Source: Blautia hominis
GTDB taxonomy: Bacteria > Bacillota > Clostridia > Lachnospirales > Lachnospiraceae
Length of the DNA: 64,000 nt
Assembly: GCA_002270465.1 (NCBI GenBank)
Contig: NQOF01000001.1
Location: 1,118,501 to 1,182,500 of the forward strand
Direction of reading: 5' to 3'
In this document: piece by piece, positions 37,295-47,747 of the stretch
How the letters are laid out: every line of letters starts with the position of its first letter
Numbering within the stretch: the stretch's first letter is position 1
Position numbers and translations under genes: made by a program
The notes under the pieces: model-generated
Seen by the model: the letters and a program-made list of their open reading frames with translations, nothing else
Told to the model about the DNA's origin: nothing
The model's database searches: none

Positions 37295-37499
37295 GGGGAG
37301 GCCGTAGGAGGCAGGGGAGGGAGAGGGATTGGGGGGAGCGGCGTTTCACGGAGCGTCTGGGAGATCCACCTGCCCCAGTCACTTAATGAAGAAGCCACTG
37401 CTGATGAATTTAGTGAATGGGAGCAGGTTAGCTCCCTGACAAGCGCAGTGCGCCGCTCCCCCCAATCCCTCTCCCTCCCCTGCCTCCTACGGCCTCCCC
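37295..37499. repeat. Giant hairpin P3: perfect 49-bp arms around the conserved core
   Basis: Arms 37295-37343 and 37451-37499 are perfectly complementary over 49 bases. The left arm is a purine-rich, G-heavy sequence unrelated to the arms of P2. The core at 37345-37450 matches the P2 core with ten transitions, eight of which form four complementary pairs. It lies downstream of infA. Its flanks (ACCA before GGGG, CCCGTCCGC after) match those at 53225. Confidence 0.92.
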
Positions 37500-37585
37500 G
37501 TCCGCCCTATACCCAAAAAACGTTCTCCCCGCCCACCCTATACCCCCAAAAACGTTCTCCCCATCCGCCCTAAATACAAAAAAGC
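37496..37585. repeat. Three tandem copies of the hairpin flank (T3)
   Basis: Three units of about 30 bases like CCCGTCCGCCCTATACCC, A run, CGTTCTC follow the right arm of P3. Read on the minus strand each is T-run, GGGTATAGGGCGGACGGGG: the sequence that elsewhere borders the giant hairpins once. The most gene-proximal T run lies after a weak stem downstream of infA and may serve as its terminator. Confidence 0.75.
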
Positions 37586-37646
37586 AGAGACACGCCTCCC
37601 ATCAGAAGCCCGCATCTCCACTCCAATTCCAATTCCGAAACTATTC

Positions 37647-37865
37647 CTACTTGTCTCTCCAGATAATCCTGCCCTTACTCAGATCATACGGTGACATCTC
37701 AATCGTAACCTTATCACCCGGAAGAATCCTAATAAAATTCATCCTCAGCTTCCCACTGATATGCGCCAAAATCACATGCTTATTCTCCAATTCCACCTTA
37801 AACATAGCATTCGGCAACTTTTCCAGCACTGTTCCTTCTACTTCAATTACATCTGCCTTTGACAT
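37647..37865 (-). CDS. infA: Translation initiation factor IF-1
   Basis: A 72-residue OB-fold factor that binds the 30S A site during initiation. It shows [40 protein letters not shown] and [13 protein letters not shown], as in Firmicutes IF-1. It starts three bases after the KOW-protein stop and is the last gene before the repeat block. Confidence 0.98.
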   Translation of the reverse strand: MSKADVIEVEGTVLEKLPNAMFKVELENKHVILAHISGKLRMNFIRILPGDKVTIEMSPYDLSKGRIIWRDK

Positions 37866-37868
37866 AAA

Positions 37869-38144
37869 TCAAACCTCCTGTTTACTCCTATATTCTTTGA
37901 TCACTCTCTTGATAATTTCATTCTTCAACTCCCCAGTCTCACTGAGATTCCTCTCAATTTCCGGGGAAATCCTGCGGTTAATCCGGACATGCCTCAATTT
38001 CTTCTTCTTGGGATGCTCACAAGTCCTAAGCGTTCCGTCAGCCAGATAGACATATCCGTCCTCCGCCCTGACGATGATATAATATCTGCCGGTATCATGG
38101 CCAGCCATGGAAACGGCTGCCATTCCTGTTCTTACCTCGCTCAT
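37869..38144 (-). CDS. KOW-domain RNA-binding protein (L14e/L6e/L27e-like)
   Basis: A 91-residue protein found between map and infA in many Clostridia. The N-terminal part is a KOW/SH3-like barrel (GMAAVSMAGHDTGRYYIIVR ... GYVYLADGTLRTCEHPKKKK), related to archaeal/eukaryotic L14e-type proteins. The C-terminal half is a charged helix. It probably binds rRNA or the ribosome, but its role is not established. The start has AGGTGA five bases upstream and follows the map stop by eight bases. Confidence 0.85.
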   Translation of the reverse strand: MSEVRTGMAAVSMAGHDTGRYYIIVRAEDGYVYLADGTLRTCEHPKKKKLRHVRINRRISPEIERNLSETGELKNEIIKRVIKEYRSKQEV

Positions 38145-38152
38145 AGGGTCAC

Positions 38153-38908
38153 CTACTCACTCAAGGTCAGTATTTCCGGCTCGCCGTCTGTGATGAGAAT
38201 GGTATTTTCATAATGGGCTGACAGGGAACCATCCTCTGTCACCACAGTCCAGTCATCATCCAGCCAAACCACATCGGCTCTGCCTTCATTAATCATCGGT
38301 TCGATCGCAAGAGTCATACCTGCCTGAAGTCTCAGCCCTCTGCGCTTCTGACGGAAATTCGGTATCTGCGGGTCCTCGTGCAGGCTTGTGCCGATTCCAT
38401 GTCCGACCAAATCCCTGACTACACCGTAACCGAATTTCTCCGCATATGCGCCGATGGCTGCGGAGATTTCATATAAATGCTGTCCTGCCCTGGCATACTT
38501 GATTCCTTCAAAGAAACTCTGTCTGGTCACATCTATGAGCTTCTGTGCCTCCGGTGCGATTTCACCCACCGCATGCGTACGCGCCGCATCTGAGTGATAT
38601 CCTTTGTAGATCAATCCGGCGTCAAGGCTCACAATATCCCCATCCTGGAGAATATGGTCCTTGCGCGGGATCCCATGTACTACCTCATCATTGACAGAGA
38701 CACAGATAGAAGCCGGATATCCGTTATAGTTGAGGAAATTCGGTATACAGCCCATCTCACGGATAAGCTTTTCTCCATACTGGTCAATGTCGAGTGTGGA
38801 AATACCCGGACGGATAAAATCCCTCAGCTCGTCGTGTACCTTTTCCAGAAGCCTTCCGGCCTCTCTCATAAGTTCAATTTCGTTGGCAGTTTTTATCGAT
38901 ACTGACAT
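38153..38908 (-). CDS. map: Methionine aminopeptidase type I
   Basis: A 251-residue metalloenzyme that removes the initiator Met from nascent proteins. All five metal ligands are visible: two Asp in SLDAGLIYKGYHSDAART, His in GHGIGTSLHEDP, Glu in LAIEPMINEG and Glu in LSAHYENTILIT. There is no N-terminal zinc-finger extension. It lies in the usual place between adk and infA, starting three bases after adk. Confidence 0.97.
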   Translation of the reverse strand: MSVSIKTANEIELMREAGRLLEKVHDELRDFIRPGISTLDIDQYGEKLIREMGCIPNFLNYNGYPASICVSVNDEVVHGIPRKDHILQDGDIVSLDAGLIYKGYHSDAARTHAVGEIAPEAQKLIDVTRQSFFEGIKYARAGQHLYEISAAIGAYAEKFGYGVVRDLVGHGIGTSLHEDPQIPNFRQKRRGLRLQAGMTLAIEPMINEGRADVVWLDDDWTVVTEDGSLSAHYENTILITDGEPEILTLSE

Positions 38909-38911
38909 TTT

Positions 38912-39836
<925 letters not shown>

Positions 39837-41153
39837 TTATTCACTTAAAAATCCCTTGTAGTTACGAACCAGCATACGGGACTCAACCTGCTTGATCGTC
39901 TCCAGGACAACGCCCACCACAATGATGATGGATGTACCGCCGAAGGAAACATTTGCACCGAACACACCATTAAAGAAGAATGGGATGACGGCTACAATTA
40001 CCAGGCCTGTGGCACCGATGAAGATAATGTAACTTAAAATCTTCTCCAGATACTCCTGTGTCGGCTTACCGGGACGGATACCCGGAATAAAACCGCCCTG
40101 TTTTTTCATGTTATCCGCAACTTCCATCGGGTTGAAGGTGATGGATGTATAGAAATAAGCAAAGAAAATAACAAGAACGATATAAACTACCAGACCAACG
40201 GAATAAACCGGCTCCTCTGGCTTGAACCAGTTGCTTGAAGTCAGACCTTTTAAAATCTTGCTTCCGATTCCCGTACCGCCGCCCTTACCCAGGAAGCTTG
40301 CGATGACTACCGGGAAAGACATAAGGGAGGATGCAAAGATAATGGGGATAACGCCGGCAGTGTTTACCTTTAAAGGAATCGCACTGGACTGTCCGCCCAT
40401 CATTTTTCTTCCTACCATCTTCTTGGAATACTGGACCGGAATCTTCCGCTCTCCACCGTTCAGGATAAGTACCAGTACCACTACCACTACAATGATGGCC
40501 ATGATAATGATAGCTGCCAGACCGCCTCTGGCGATGGTTTTCCCTTTTACGAACTTCTCGAACAGGGATGCCAGATCGCTGGGAATTCTGGATACAATGT
40601 TGATCATCAGGACAATAGAGATACCGTTGCCCACACCTTTTTCAGTGATCTGCTCACCAATCCACATCAGCATTGCGGAACCGCCGGTTAATGTTACCAC
40701 TGCAACTACAATACTGGTGAAATTCATCTCTGTCAGCCAGCCGCGGTTACCGAATCCGATTACCATAGCAACAGACTGGAACAGAGCCAGACCTACAGTC
40801 AGATAACGGGTGATGGCAGTCATTTTCTTCCTACCCTCTTCTCCGTCACGCTGCATTTCTTCCAATTTCGGAATGGCAATTGTCAGAAGCTGAATAATGA
40901 TAGATGATGTGATATATGGCGTAATACTCAACGCAAAGATAGACATCTGTTCAAATGAACCGCCTGTAAATGCATTGAAGAAATTGAACGCATCATTAGA
41001 CTGGCTGGCAAACAGGTTCTTAAAAAAGTCCCTGTCTACGCCCGGAATTGGCAGCTGAGAGCCAATCCGGACAATAACCAGCATTAACAATACATAATAA
41101 ATTCGACGTCTTACATCTTTTATTTTAAAAGCGTTCCTAAGAGTCTCAAGCAT
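39837..41153 (-). CDS. secY: Preprotein translocase subunit SecY
   Basis: A 438-residue channel subunit of the Sec translocon with ten predicted membrane helices. Conserved elements include VRIGSQLPIPGVD near the N-terminus, the plug/helix region TPYITSSIIIQLLTIAIPKL and the cytoplasmic loop SYIIFIGATGLV preceded by RPGKPTQEYLEK. Its ATG overlaps the rplO stop by one base (TAATG), giving translational coupling, as commonly seen for secY after rplO. Confidence 0.97.
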   Translation of the reverse strand: MLETLRNAFKIKDVRRRIYYVLLMLVIVRIGSQLPIPGVDRDFFKNLFASQSNDAFNFFNAFTGGSFEQMSIFALSITPYITSSIIIQLLTIAIPKLEEMQRDGEEGRKKMTAITRYLTVGLALFQSVAMVIGFGNRGWLTEMNFTSIVVAVVTLTGGSAMLMWIGEQITEKGVGNGISIVLMINIVSRIPSDLASLFEKFVKGKTIARGGLAAIIIMAIIVVVVVLVLILNGGERKIPVQYSKKMVGRKMMGGQSSAIPLKVNTAGVIPIIFASSLMSFPVVIASFLGKGGGTGIGSKILKGLTSSNWFKPEEPVYSVGLVVYIVLVIFFAYFYTSITFNPMEVADNMKKQGGFIPGIRPGKPTQEYLEKILSYIIFIGATGLVIVAVIPFFFNGVFGANVSFGGTSIIIVVGVVLETIKQVESRMLVRNYKGFLSE

Positions 41154-41593
41154 TAAATCACCTCGACTGTTCCACCTGCAGCTTCGATTTTAGTTTTAGC
41201 GGTTTCGCTTACAGCATTAACCTTTAAATTGATCTTCTTTGTGATCTCACCGTTTCCGAGAATCTTAACGCCGTCACCAAGACGGGAAATAGCTCCGGAT
41301 GCCAGTAAAGCTGCCGGTGTTACTTCTGCTCCATCCTCGAATCTGTTTAACTCGCTGACATTGATCGCTACGATGTCTTTGGAGTTTCTGCATTTGAAGC
41401 CTCTCTTAGGAAGTCTTCTGTATAAAGGCATCTGACCGCCTTCAAATCCCGGTCTCTTAGCTCCGGAACGGGCTTTCTGTCCTTTATGGCCTTTACCTGC
41501 GGTCTTACCGTTTCCTGAACCGTGACCACGGCCTCTTCTGAAGTTGTCGCTCTGTCTGGAGCCTTCAGCTGGTTTTAAATTTGATAAATCCAT
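41153..41593 (-). CDS. rplO: 50S ribosomal protein L15
   Basis: A 146-residue protein with the glycine-rich basic N-terminal tail [20 protein letters not shown] that threads into 23S rRNA, and the C-terminal fold ending [15 protein letters not shown]. It lies between rpmD and secY. Confidence 0.98.
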   Translation of the reverse strand: MDLSNLKPAEGSRQSDNFRRGRGHGSGNGKTAGKGHKGQKARSGAKRPGFEGGQMPLYRRLPKRGFKCRNSKDIVAINVSELNRFEDGAEVTPAALLASGAISRLGDGVKILGNGEITKKINLKVNAVSETAKTKIEAAGGTVEVI

Positions 41594-41616
41594 GACTGCA
41601 CCTCCTTCTTCAATGA

Positions 41617-41799
41617 TTAGATCTCTTCTACTTTCACTAAGTGTCTTACCTGGCGAACCATACCGCGAACGGCTTCATTGTCAGGCATTTCCACTGTCTT
41701 GTTCAGTTTTCTTAAGCCTAAAGCTTCTACTGTTTTTCTGTTTTTCGGAACAGCACCGATTGTAGATTTCACCAGAGTGATTCTTAATTTATCTGCCAT
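41617..41799 (-). CDS. rpmD: 50S ribosomal protein L30
   Basis: A 60-residue protein starting [20 protein letters not shown] with the family motif [15 protein letters not shown]. It is placed between rpsE and rplO, as expected in the spc operon. Confidence 0.98.
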   Translation of the reverse strand: MADKLRITLVKSTIGAVPKNRKTVEALGLRKLNKTVEMPDNEAVRGMVRQVRHLVKVEEI

Positions 41800-41811
41800 T
41801 TTTCAATCCTC

Positions 41812-42321
41812 CTACGCAAAAATCTCGTCAACAGATTTTCCACGAAGTTTTGCTACTTCTTCCGGAGTCTTTAACTGACTTAAACCTGCGATGGTAGCCA
41901 GAACTACGTTCTGTTTATTACGGGAACCCATACATTTGGTACGGATGTTTTTGATGCCTGCAAGCTCGATCACCGCACGGGCCGGGCCGCCGGCGATAAC
42001 ACCGGTACCTTCCGGAGCTTTCTTCAGCAGCATCTCAGCACTTCCGAATTTTCCGATGAAGTCATGTGTGATACTTCCGTTTTCGTCTCTTGCTACTGTT
42101 ACAAGTTTCTTCATAGCATCCTCTTTTCCCTTGCGGATTGCTTCGGGAATTTCAGTTGCCTTACCTAAACCAGCGCCTACGTGACCATTACCGTCACCTA
42201 CAACAACTAAAGCTGTGAATCGGAAGTTACGACCACCTTTAACAACCTTTGTTACACGCTTGATTGACACTACTTTTTCTTCTAATTCTAACTGACTAGC
42301 ATCAATGATAGAACGTTTCAT
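41812..42321 (-). CDS. rpsE: 30S ribosomal protein S5
   Basis: A 169-residue protein involved in decoding fidelity and mRNA unwinding at the entry site. The double-stranded RNA-binding fold shows [20 protein letters not shown] and [15 protein letters not shown]. The C-terminal part has [20 protein letters not shown]. Confidence 0.98.
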   Translation of the reverse strand: MKRSIIDASQLELEEKVVSIKRVTKVVKGGRNFRFTALVVVGDGNGHVGAGLGKATEIPEAIRKGKEDAMKKLVTVARDENGSITHDFIGKFGSAEMLLKKAPEGTGVIAGGPARAVIELAGIKNIRTKCMGSRNKQNVVLATIAGLSQLKTPEEVAKLRGKSVDEIFA

Positions 42322-42340
42322 GTGTTCATTTCCTCCCTTA

Positions 42341-42709
42341 TTAGAATTCTAACCCAGCTTCACGTGCTGCGTCTGCTAATGCCTGAATTTTTCCGTGATA
42401 TATAAAGCCGCCTCTGTCAAAGACAACCTCTTTGATGCCTGCTTCGATAGCTTTCTTACCGATCACAGTTCCTAAATATGCTGCAGCATCAACGTTATTG
42501 GTTTTTTCCAATTCTGCTTTTACCTCTTTCTGAGTGGTAGAAGCGGAAACCAGAGTTTTTCCAACGGTATCGTCAATAATTTGAGCATACATATGATTAT
42601 TGCTGCGGAAAACTGCTAAACGTGGAGTTGTAGCGGTGCCGCTCAGATGATTACGTAATCTTCTATGTTTTTTTGCGCGAACTTTCGCTCTTGATACTTT
42701 ACTAACCAT
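42341..42709 (-). CDS. rplR: 50S ribosomal protein L18
   Basis: A 122-residue 5S rRNA-binding protein. It has the basic N-terminal [20 protein letters not shown], then [19 protein letters not shown] and the end [20 protein letters not shown]. Confidence 0.98.
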   Translation of the reverse strand: MVSKVSRAKVRAKKHRRLRNHLSGTATTPRLAVFRSNNHMYAQIIDDTVGKTLVSASTTQKEVKAELEKTNNVDAAAYLGTVIGKKAIEAGIKEVVFDRGGFIYHGKIQALADAAREAGLEF

Positions 42710-42726
42710 TTTTACACTCTCCTTAA

Positions 42727-43266
42727 TTATTTCTTACCAGTTTTACCAACTTTACGTCTGATAACTTCATCAGCATACTTAATACCTTTACCTTTGTATG
42801 GCTCCGGTCTTCTCTTATCTCTGATTTCAGCAGCGTACTGGCCAACTTTTTCTTTATCAATTCCTTTTACGACGATCTTATTGCCGTCTACAGAAGATTC
42901 CAGTCCTTCTGGATCTTCCATCTCTACCGGATGTGAATATCCTAAGGAGAGAACCAGTTTTTTACCCTGTTTTGCAGCTTTATAACCTACACCGTTAACC
43001 TCCAGAGTTTTTTCATATCCCTGGCTTACACCGATCACCATGTTCTGGATCAGTGTTCTTGTTAAACCGTGTAAAGATTTCATTTTCTTTAAATCGTTTG
43101 GTCTTGTAACAACTACCTGACCATCCTCTAATTTGATTGACATCTCTGTTGGTAACGCTTTTTCAAGTGTTCCTTTTGCGCCTTTTACGGTCACAAAATT
43201 GTTCTCAGCAATTTTAACTTCTACGCCTGCCGGAACAGCTACTGGCTGTCTTCCAATACGTGACAT
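42727..43266 (-). CDS. rplF: 50S ribosomal protein L6
   Basis: A 179-residue protein near the factor-binding centre. It begins [19 protein letters not shown] and ends with the conserved [20 protein letters not shown]. It is separated from rpsH by an unusual 223-base spacer. Confidence 0.98.
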   Translation of the reverse strand: MSRIGRQPVAVPAGVEVKIAENNFVTVKGAKGTLEKALPTEMSIKLEDGQVVVTRPNDLKKMKSLHGLTRTLIQNMVIGVSQGYEKTLEVNGVGYKAAKQGKKLVLSLGYSHPVEMEDPEGLESSVDGNKIVVKGIDKEKVGQYAAEIRDKRRPEPYKGKGIKYADEVIRRKVGKTGKK

Positions 43267-43489
43267 ACCTGTTGTCCTCCTTACTTAAATTTTCGGAAAG
43301 GCCTATTATGGTTCCTTTCTGTTTTCAGTATCTCTATCTACACAGTATCCCCGTTCCGTAAAGAAGGGGTATGTTCGCTCATCTAAACTCATCTGTCGCC
43401 TGCGGCTTGGATTCGTTAAGGTTCGCGAACGGCTTCGCACTAAGTTCAGTTTTCACCTGACGGCTCGACTTCACTAAGCTGCTTTCAGC
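43267..43489 (-). other. Long rpsH-rplF spacer with repeated and paired segments
   Basis: 223 non-coding bases inside the spc segment, where neighbours are usually 10-30 bases apart. Two similar minus-strand units (CTTAGTGAAGTCGAGCCGTC and CTTAGTGCGAAGCCGTTC) occur close together. CCCC/GGGG and GAAAGG/CCTTTC stems lie nearer rplF. It may be a remnant of an inserted small repeat or a cis-acting RNA. Confidence 0.5.
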
Positions 43490-43891
43490 CTACCATACGA
43501 ATGCTAATACCTCGCCGCCAACGTGCAGCTTTCTTGCTTCTCTATCTGTGATAACACCCTGGTTTGTGGACAGGATCGCAATACCCAGTCCGCCCAGAAC
43601 TCTCGGAATCTCCTGGCTGCCTGCGTATACACGTAAGCCCGGTTTGGAAATCCTTTTCAGACCTGTGATGATTTTTTCGCTCTTGTCCGCACCGTATTTT
43701 AAGGTGATACGGATTGTTTTGAATGCGCCGTCTTCCAGAACGTCGTATTTTGCAATATATCCCTCTTTAACCAGGATATCTGCAATAGCAAGTTTCATTT
43801 TAGATGCCGGAACATCTACTGTATCATGTTTTGCAGTATTAGCGTTACGGATTCTTGTAAGCATATCTGCAATTGGATCACTCATTGTCAT
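43490..43891 (-). CDS. rpsH: 30S ribosomal protein S8
   Basis: A 133-residue 16S-binding protein, translational repressor of the spc operon in E. coli. It shows [20 protein letters not shown] and the C-terminal [23 protein letters not shown] at 43891 has AAGGAGGAAA eight bases upstream. Upstream, before its start, a hairpin ATCCGC-CATT-GCGGAT (43922-43937) and a smaller GCAC/GTGC stem lie in the 90-base gap after rpsN. Confidence 0.98.
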   Translation of the reverse strand: MTMSDPIADMLTRIRNANTAKHDTVDVPASKMKLAIADILVKEGYIAKYDVLEDGAFKTIRITLKYGADKSEKIITGLKRISKPGLRVYAGSQEIPRVLGGLGIAILSTNQGVITDREARKLHVGGEVLAFVW

Positions 43892-43981
43892 TAGAGTTTC
43901 CTCCTTCTATTCTTTATCCCATATCCGCAATGGCGGATGAACTGATTAGATTCACTGCGCACAAAATAATGTGCGGGCTTT

Positions 43982-44167
43982 TTACCAGGATGCTTTCTTA
44001 ACTCCCGGAATCTGGCCTTTGTATGCTAATTCACGGAAGCAGATTCTGCAGATTCCGTATTTTCTTAAGTAAGCATGTGGACGGCCACAAATTCTGCAAC
44101 GATTATATTCTCTTGAAGAGAATTTCTGTTTGCGCTGCTGTTTTAATTTCATTGCTGTTTTAGCCAT
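43982..44167 (-). CDS. rpsN: 30S ribosomal protein S14, zinc-binding type
   Basis: A 61-residue S14 of the short C+ form. Four Cys in [20 protein letters not shown] followed by ICFREL make the zinc ribbon. Ending PGVKKASW is typical (sometimes called type Z, rpsZ). Confidence 0.98.
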   Translation of the reverse strand: MAKTAMKLKQQRKQKFSSREYNRCRICGRPHAYLRKYGICRICFRELAYKGQIPGVKKASW

Positions 44168-44185
44168 GAATTTTCCCTCCTATAA

Positions 44186-44725
44186 TTACTTTGCAAATGG
44201 CATGTTAAATAATGTCAATAATTCGCGGGCTTCTTCGTCTGTCTTAGCAGTTGTAACGAAAATGATGTCCATACCTCTTACTTTATCGACTTTATCGTAT
44301 TCCACTTCAGGGAAAATTAACTGCTCTTTGATACCGAGTGCATAGTTGCCTCTTCCATCGAATGCGTTAGGGTTAACGCCGCGGAAGTCACGTACTCGGG
44401 GCAGTGCTAAGTTGATAAGGCGATCAGCAAATTCATACATTTTTTCGCCTCTTAAGGTTACTTTACAACCGATCGGCATGCCTTCACGGAGTTTGAAGTT
44501 AGCAATGGAGTTTTTCGCTTTCGTTGTTACAGCTTTCTGACCTGTGACTAATTCCATGTCAGCAACAGCTGCATCTAACAGTTTTGCGTTTTCCTTTGCT
44601 TCGCCTACACCCATATTCACAACGATTTTGTCGAGTTTCGGCACTTCCATGATATTTTTATAACCAAACTTTTTGATCATACCATCTACGATCTCATTTT
44701 TGTATACTTCTCTCAGTCTGCTCAC
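44186..44725 (-). CDS. rplE: 50S ribosomal protein L5
   Basis: A 179-residue 5S rRNA-binding protein contacting the P-site tRNA. It shows [40 protein letters not shown] and the C-terminal [20 protein letters not shown]. The start codon is GTG with GGAGG about ten bases upstream. Confidence 0.98.
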   Translation of the reverse strand: MSRLREVYKNEIVDGMIKKFGYKNIMEVPKLDKIVVNMGVGEAKENAKLLDAAVADMELVTGQKAVTTKAKNSIANFKLREGMPIGCKVTLRGEKMYEFADRLINLALPRVRDFRGVNPNAFDGRGNYALGIKEQLIFPEVEYDKVDKVRGMDIIFVTTAKTDEEARELLTLFNMPFAK

Positions 44726-44747
44726 TTTAAAATGGCCTCCTCTCTTA

Positions 44748-45059
44748 TTAATCGATTACTTTGCCTGTAGCTTTGGCGAAACGCACTTTCTTGTCGCCTT
44801 CCATCTTGAAGCCGACTCTGGTAGCTTTGCCTTCATGTACTAACATAACGTTAGATACATCCAGCCATGCTTCCTTCTCTACAATACCGCCCTGCTGATT
44901 AGCCATGGAAGGTTTTGTGTGCTTTGTTACCATATTTGCGCCTTCAACCAGAACAGCACCTTTTTTCGGATTAACAGAGATTACTTTTCCTTCTTTGTCT
45001 TTATCTTTACCGGCGATCACTTTAACAGTATCACCTTTTTTAATCTTAAATGTTGACAT
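44748..45059 (-). CDS. rplX: 50S ribosomal protein L24
   Basis: A 103-residue assembly-initiator protein with the KOW motif [20 protein letters not shown] and [20 protein letters not shown]. It lies between rplN and rplE. Confidence 0.98.
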   Translation of the reverse strand: MSTFKIKKGDTVKVIAGKDKDKEGKVISVNPKKGAVLVEGANMVTKHTKPSMANQQGGIVEKEAWLDVSNVMLVHEGKATRVGFKMEGDKKVRFAKATGKVID

Positions 45060-45070
45060 CAGGTTACCTC

Positions 45071-45439
45071 CTATAATACTTCGGGAGCTAAGGAAACAAT
45101 TTTCATGAACTGTTTCTCACGAAGCTCTCTGGCTACTGGTCCAAAAATACGGGTTCCTCTCGGAGTCTTATCATCCTTGATGATGACTGCAGCGTTCTCA
45201 TCGAATTTGATGTAGGAACCGTCTTTACGACGAGCGCCTTTTCTAGTACGAACAACAACGGCTTTCACAACATCACCTTTTTTAACAACACCACCTGGTG
45301 TTGCATCTTTAACAGTAGCAACGATTATATCACCGATGTTAGCATATCTTCTCGTAGAACCACCCATAACACGGATGCAGAGGATTTCTTTTGCACCTGT
45401 ATTGTCAGCGACTCTAAGTCTACTTTCCTGTTGAATCAT
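45071..45439 (-). CDS. rplN: 50S ribosomal protein L14
   Basis: A 122-residue intersubunit-bridge protein, highly conserved: [20 protein letters not shown], then [20 protein letters not shown] and [20 protein letters not shown]. Confidence 0.98.
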   Translation of the reverse strand: MIQQESRLRVADNTGAKEILCIRVMGGSTRRYANIGDIIVATVKDATPGGVVKKGDVVKAVVVRTRKGARRKDGSYIKFDENAAVIIKDDKTPRGTRIFGPVARELREKQFMKIVSLAPEVL

Positions 45440-45460
45440 GCTTGGATTCCTCCTTACGAA

Positions 45461-45715
45461 TTATTTGGCTCTTTCAACTACTTCAACAAGTCTCCATCTC
45501 TTGTCTTTTGACAGAGGTCTTGTTTCCATAACTTTTACAGTGTCACCGATATTGCATGTGTTTTCTTCATCATGCGCTTTTAATTTATATGTTCTCTTCA
45601 CAATTTTTTTGTAAAGAGGATGTTTAACGTGATCTTCGATAGCTACAACGATGGTTTTGTCCATCTTATTACTTGTAACTTTACCAACACGTGTTTTTCT
45701 AAGATTTCTTTCCAC
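45461..45715 (-). CDS. rpsQ: 30S ribosomal protein S17
   Basis: An 84-residue OB-fold 16S-binding protein: [20 protein letters not shown], then [20 protein letters not shown]. The start is GTG at 45715 with GGGAGG seven bases upstream; a 16-residue in-frame extension upstream overlaps the ribosome binding site and is rejected. Confidence 0.96.
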   Translation of the reverse strand: MERNLRKTRVGKVTSNKMDKTIVVAIEDHVKHPLYKKIVKRTYKLKAHDEENTCNIGDTVKVMETRPLSKDKRWRLVEVVERAK

Positions 45716-45731
45716 GGTTATGCCTCCCTTA

Positions 45732-45944
45732 TTACTCTGCTGCTTTTGCCTTGTTCTGGGCAATCAGTGTCTGAATTCTGGCAATATTTTTACGAACCTC
45801 TTTGATTCTGCTTGTATTGTCCAATTGATTGGTTGCATTCTGAAATCTCAAATTGAAGAGTTCCTTTTTAGCAGCTACTAATTCTTCCTGTAATTCTGCA
45901 GCTGATTTTGTTTTTAAATCTTCTACATAATTTTTAATTTTCAC
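45732..45944 (-). CDS. rpmC: 50S ribosomal protein L29
   Basis: A 70-residue helical hairpin protein at the tunnel exit: [20 protein letters not shown] and [23 protein letters not shown] at 45944 is preferred, with AAGGCGG about eight bases upstream; it overlaps the last codons of rplP by 11 bases. Confidence 0.95.
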   Translation of the reverse strand: MKIKNYVEDLKTKSAAELQEELVAAKKELFNLRFQNATNQLDNTSRIKEVRKNIARIQTLIAQNKAKAAE

Positions 45945-46371
45945 TGTTATCACCGCCTTCTAAGTCTGCACGAGAAACGATTTTACATTTACATGGTAAC
46001 TTGTGCATAGCAAGACGCAGCGCTTCGCGTGCTGTCTCTTCTGGCACACCTGCGATTTCAAACATTACTCTGCCTGGCTTTACAACTGCTACCCAGTATT
46101 CTAAGGCACCTTTACCGGAACCCATACGTGTTTCTGCTGGTTTTGCTGTTACTGGTTTATCCGGGAAAATCTTGATCCAAACTTTACCACCACGTTTGAT
46201 GTAACGGGTCATAGCAACACGGGCTGCCTCGATCTGGTTGGATTTGATCCAGCACGGCTCAGTTGATACTAAACCGTACTCACCATAATTGATCTTATTT
46301 CCTCTTAATGCTTTTCCTTTCATGGATCCGCGGAATTGTTTACGACGTTTAACTCTTTTAGGCATTAACAT
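45934..46371 (-). CDS. rplP: 50S ribosomal protein L16
   Basis: A 145-residue protein near the A site. It shows [40 protein letters not shown] and [23 protein letters not shown] at 46371 (two codons before a second ATG) fits the GGGAGC site. It overlaps rpmC at its 3' end. Confidence 0.98.
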   Translation of the reverse strand: MLMPKRVKRRKQFRGSMKGKALRGNKINYGEYGLVSTEPCWIKSNQIEAARVAMTRYIKRGGKVWIKIFPDKPVTAKPAETRMGSGKGALEYWVAVVKPGRVMFEIAGVPEETAREALRLAMHKLPCKCKIVSRADLEGGDNSEN

Positions 46372-46373
46372 AA

Positions 46374-47030
46374 TTATTTATCGCTCCCTTCCTTAGTTCC
46401 TTTAGTTGGAAGTACTTCGCCATTGTAGATCCATGCCTTAACGCCAACTTTGCCGTAGGTGGTATCTGCTTCAGCGAAACCGTAATCGATATCTGCTCTA
46501 AGTGTCTGCAGCGGAATATTTCCCTCGCTGTAGAATTCTGTACGTGCCATATCTGCACCGCCAAGACGTCCTGATACAGCAGTCTTGATTCCTTTTGCTC
46601 CGGCTCTCATGGTTCTCTGCATTGTAGATTTCATGGCGCGGCGGAAGGAAATACGGTTCTCTAACTGTAATGCGATGTTTTCAGCTACTAACTGAGCATC
46701 TTTGTCCGGTCTTTTTACTTCTTTGATATCAACGATCAGTTTTTTGTTTGTGTAGTTCTGTAATTCAGCTTTCACTTTTTCGATCTCGGAACCGCCTTTA
46801 CCGATAACAACGCCCGGTTTTGCAGTATAGATGATCACTTTTACTCTGTCAGATGCTCTCTCGATCTCAATCTTAGAAACACCTGCACTATATAATTTCT
46901 TTTTCAGGAATGTCCTGATATTATAATCTTCCACTAAGTTATCAGCGAAGTCGCCTTCAGCGTACCATTTGGAATCCCAATCTTTGATAACGCCGACTCT
47001 CAGTCCATGTGGGTTAACTTTCTGTCCCAT
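46374..47030 (-). CDS. rpsC: 30S ribosomal protein S3
   Basis: A 218-residue protein at the mRNA entry. It has the N-terminal [20 protein letters not shown], a KH domain with [18 protein letters not shown], and the C-terminal domain [20 protein letters not shown]. Confidence 0.98.
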   Translation of the reverse strand: MGQKVNPHGLRVGVIKDWDSKWYAEGDFADNLVEDYNIRTFLKKKLYSAGVSKIEIERASDRVKVIIYTAKPGVVIGKGGSEIEKVKAELQNYTNKKLIVDIKEVKRPDKDAQLVAENIALQLENRISFRRAMKSTMQRTMRAGAKGIKTAVSGRLGGADMARTEFYSEGNIPLQTLRADIDYGFAEADTTYGKVGVKAWIYNGEVLPTKGTKEGSDK

Positions 47031-47041
47031 GATTGTCCTCC

Positions 47042-47428
47042 TTATCTCTCATCCAACACAACGGTAACATGGCAGTTTCTCTTTTCGATCCTGTAAGCTC
47101 TGCCCTGTGCTCTCGGTTTGATTCTCTTCATAGTCGGAGCTTTGTTTGCGTAGCACTCTGCGATATAAAGGTTTTCCGGGTTCATACCATTGTTGTTTTC
47201 AGCATTTGCGATTGCTGATTCCAGTAATTTTTTGATCACGCTTGAAGCGTATCTTGGGTTATATGTCAGGATACCAAGAGCAGTCTGAACGTCTTTCCCA
47301 CGGATCACATCCAGTACATAGCATGCTTTCTGTACGGACATTCTAGCGTAGGATATCTTCGCAGACGGTCTTGTATCTTTATTAGCATTTCTTGCTCTTT
47401 TAATCTGACTTCTATGTCCTTTAGCCAT
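47042..47428 (-). CDS. rplV: 50S ribosomal protein L22
   Basis: A 128-residue protein whose beta-hairpin lines the exit tunnel: [20 protein letters not shown] and [20 protein letters not shown]. The hairpin contains the usual macrolide-relevant region. Confidence 0.98.
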   Translation of the reverse strand: MAKGHRSQIKRARNANKDTRPSAKISYARMSVQKACYVLDVIRGKDVQTALGILTYNPRYASSVIKKLLESAIANAENNNGMNPENLYIAECYANKAPTMKRIKPRAQGRAYRIEKRNCHVTVVLDER

Positions 47429-47451
47429 GATAAAAGCCTCCTTCTAAAATA

Positions 47452-47733
47452 TTAACGAACACCTGATTTTTTCTCGTCTTTGCCATGTCCTCTGTAGGTT
47501 CTGGTAGCAACGAACTCACCGAGTTTGTGTCCTACCATATCCTCTGTTACATATACCGGCACATGTTTTCTTCCGTCATGGACAGCGAATGTGTGTCCTA
47601 CGAAGGACGGGAAGATTGTTGAACGACGTGACCAGGTTTTGATAACTGTTTTATTTCCAGCCGCATTCAGAGCGTCTACTTTTTTCAGTAAGCTTTCATC
47701 TGCGAACGGTCCTTTTTTTAATGAACGAGCCAT
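47452..47733 (-). CDS. rpsS: 30S ribosomal protein S19
   Basis: A 93-residue head protein: [40 protein letters not shown] and [20 protein letters not shown]. It lies between rplB and rplV. Confidence 0.98.
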   Translation of the reverse strand: MARSLKKGPFADESLLKKVDALNAAGNKTVIKTWSRRSTIFPSFVGHTFAVHDGRKHVPVYVTEDMVGHKLGEFVATRTYRGHGKDEKKSGVR

Positions 47734-47747
47734 TTAGCCTTACCTCC

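Noticed and set aside
43267-43489. A tRNA or small stable RNA in the rpsH-rplF spacer
   Set aside because: No cloverleaf, T-loop motif or CCA end could be drawn; only short stems and two similar units are present.
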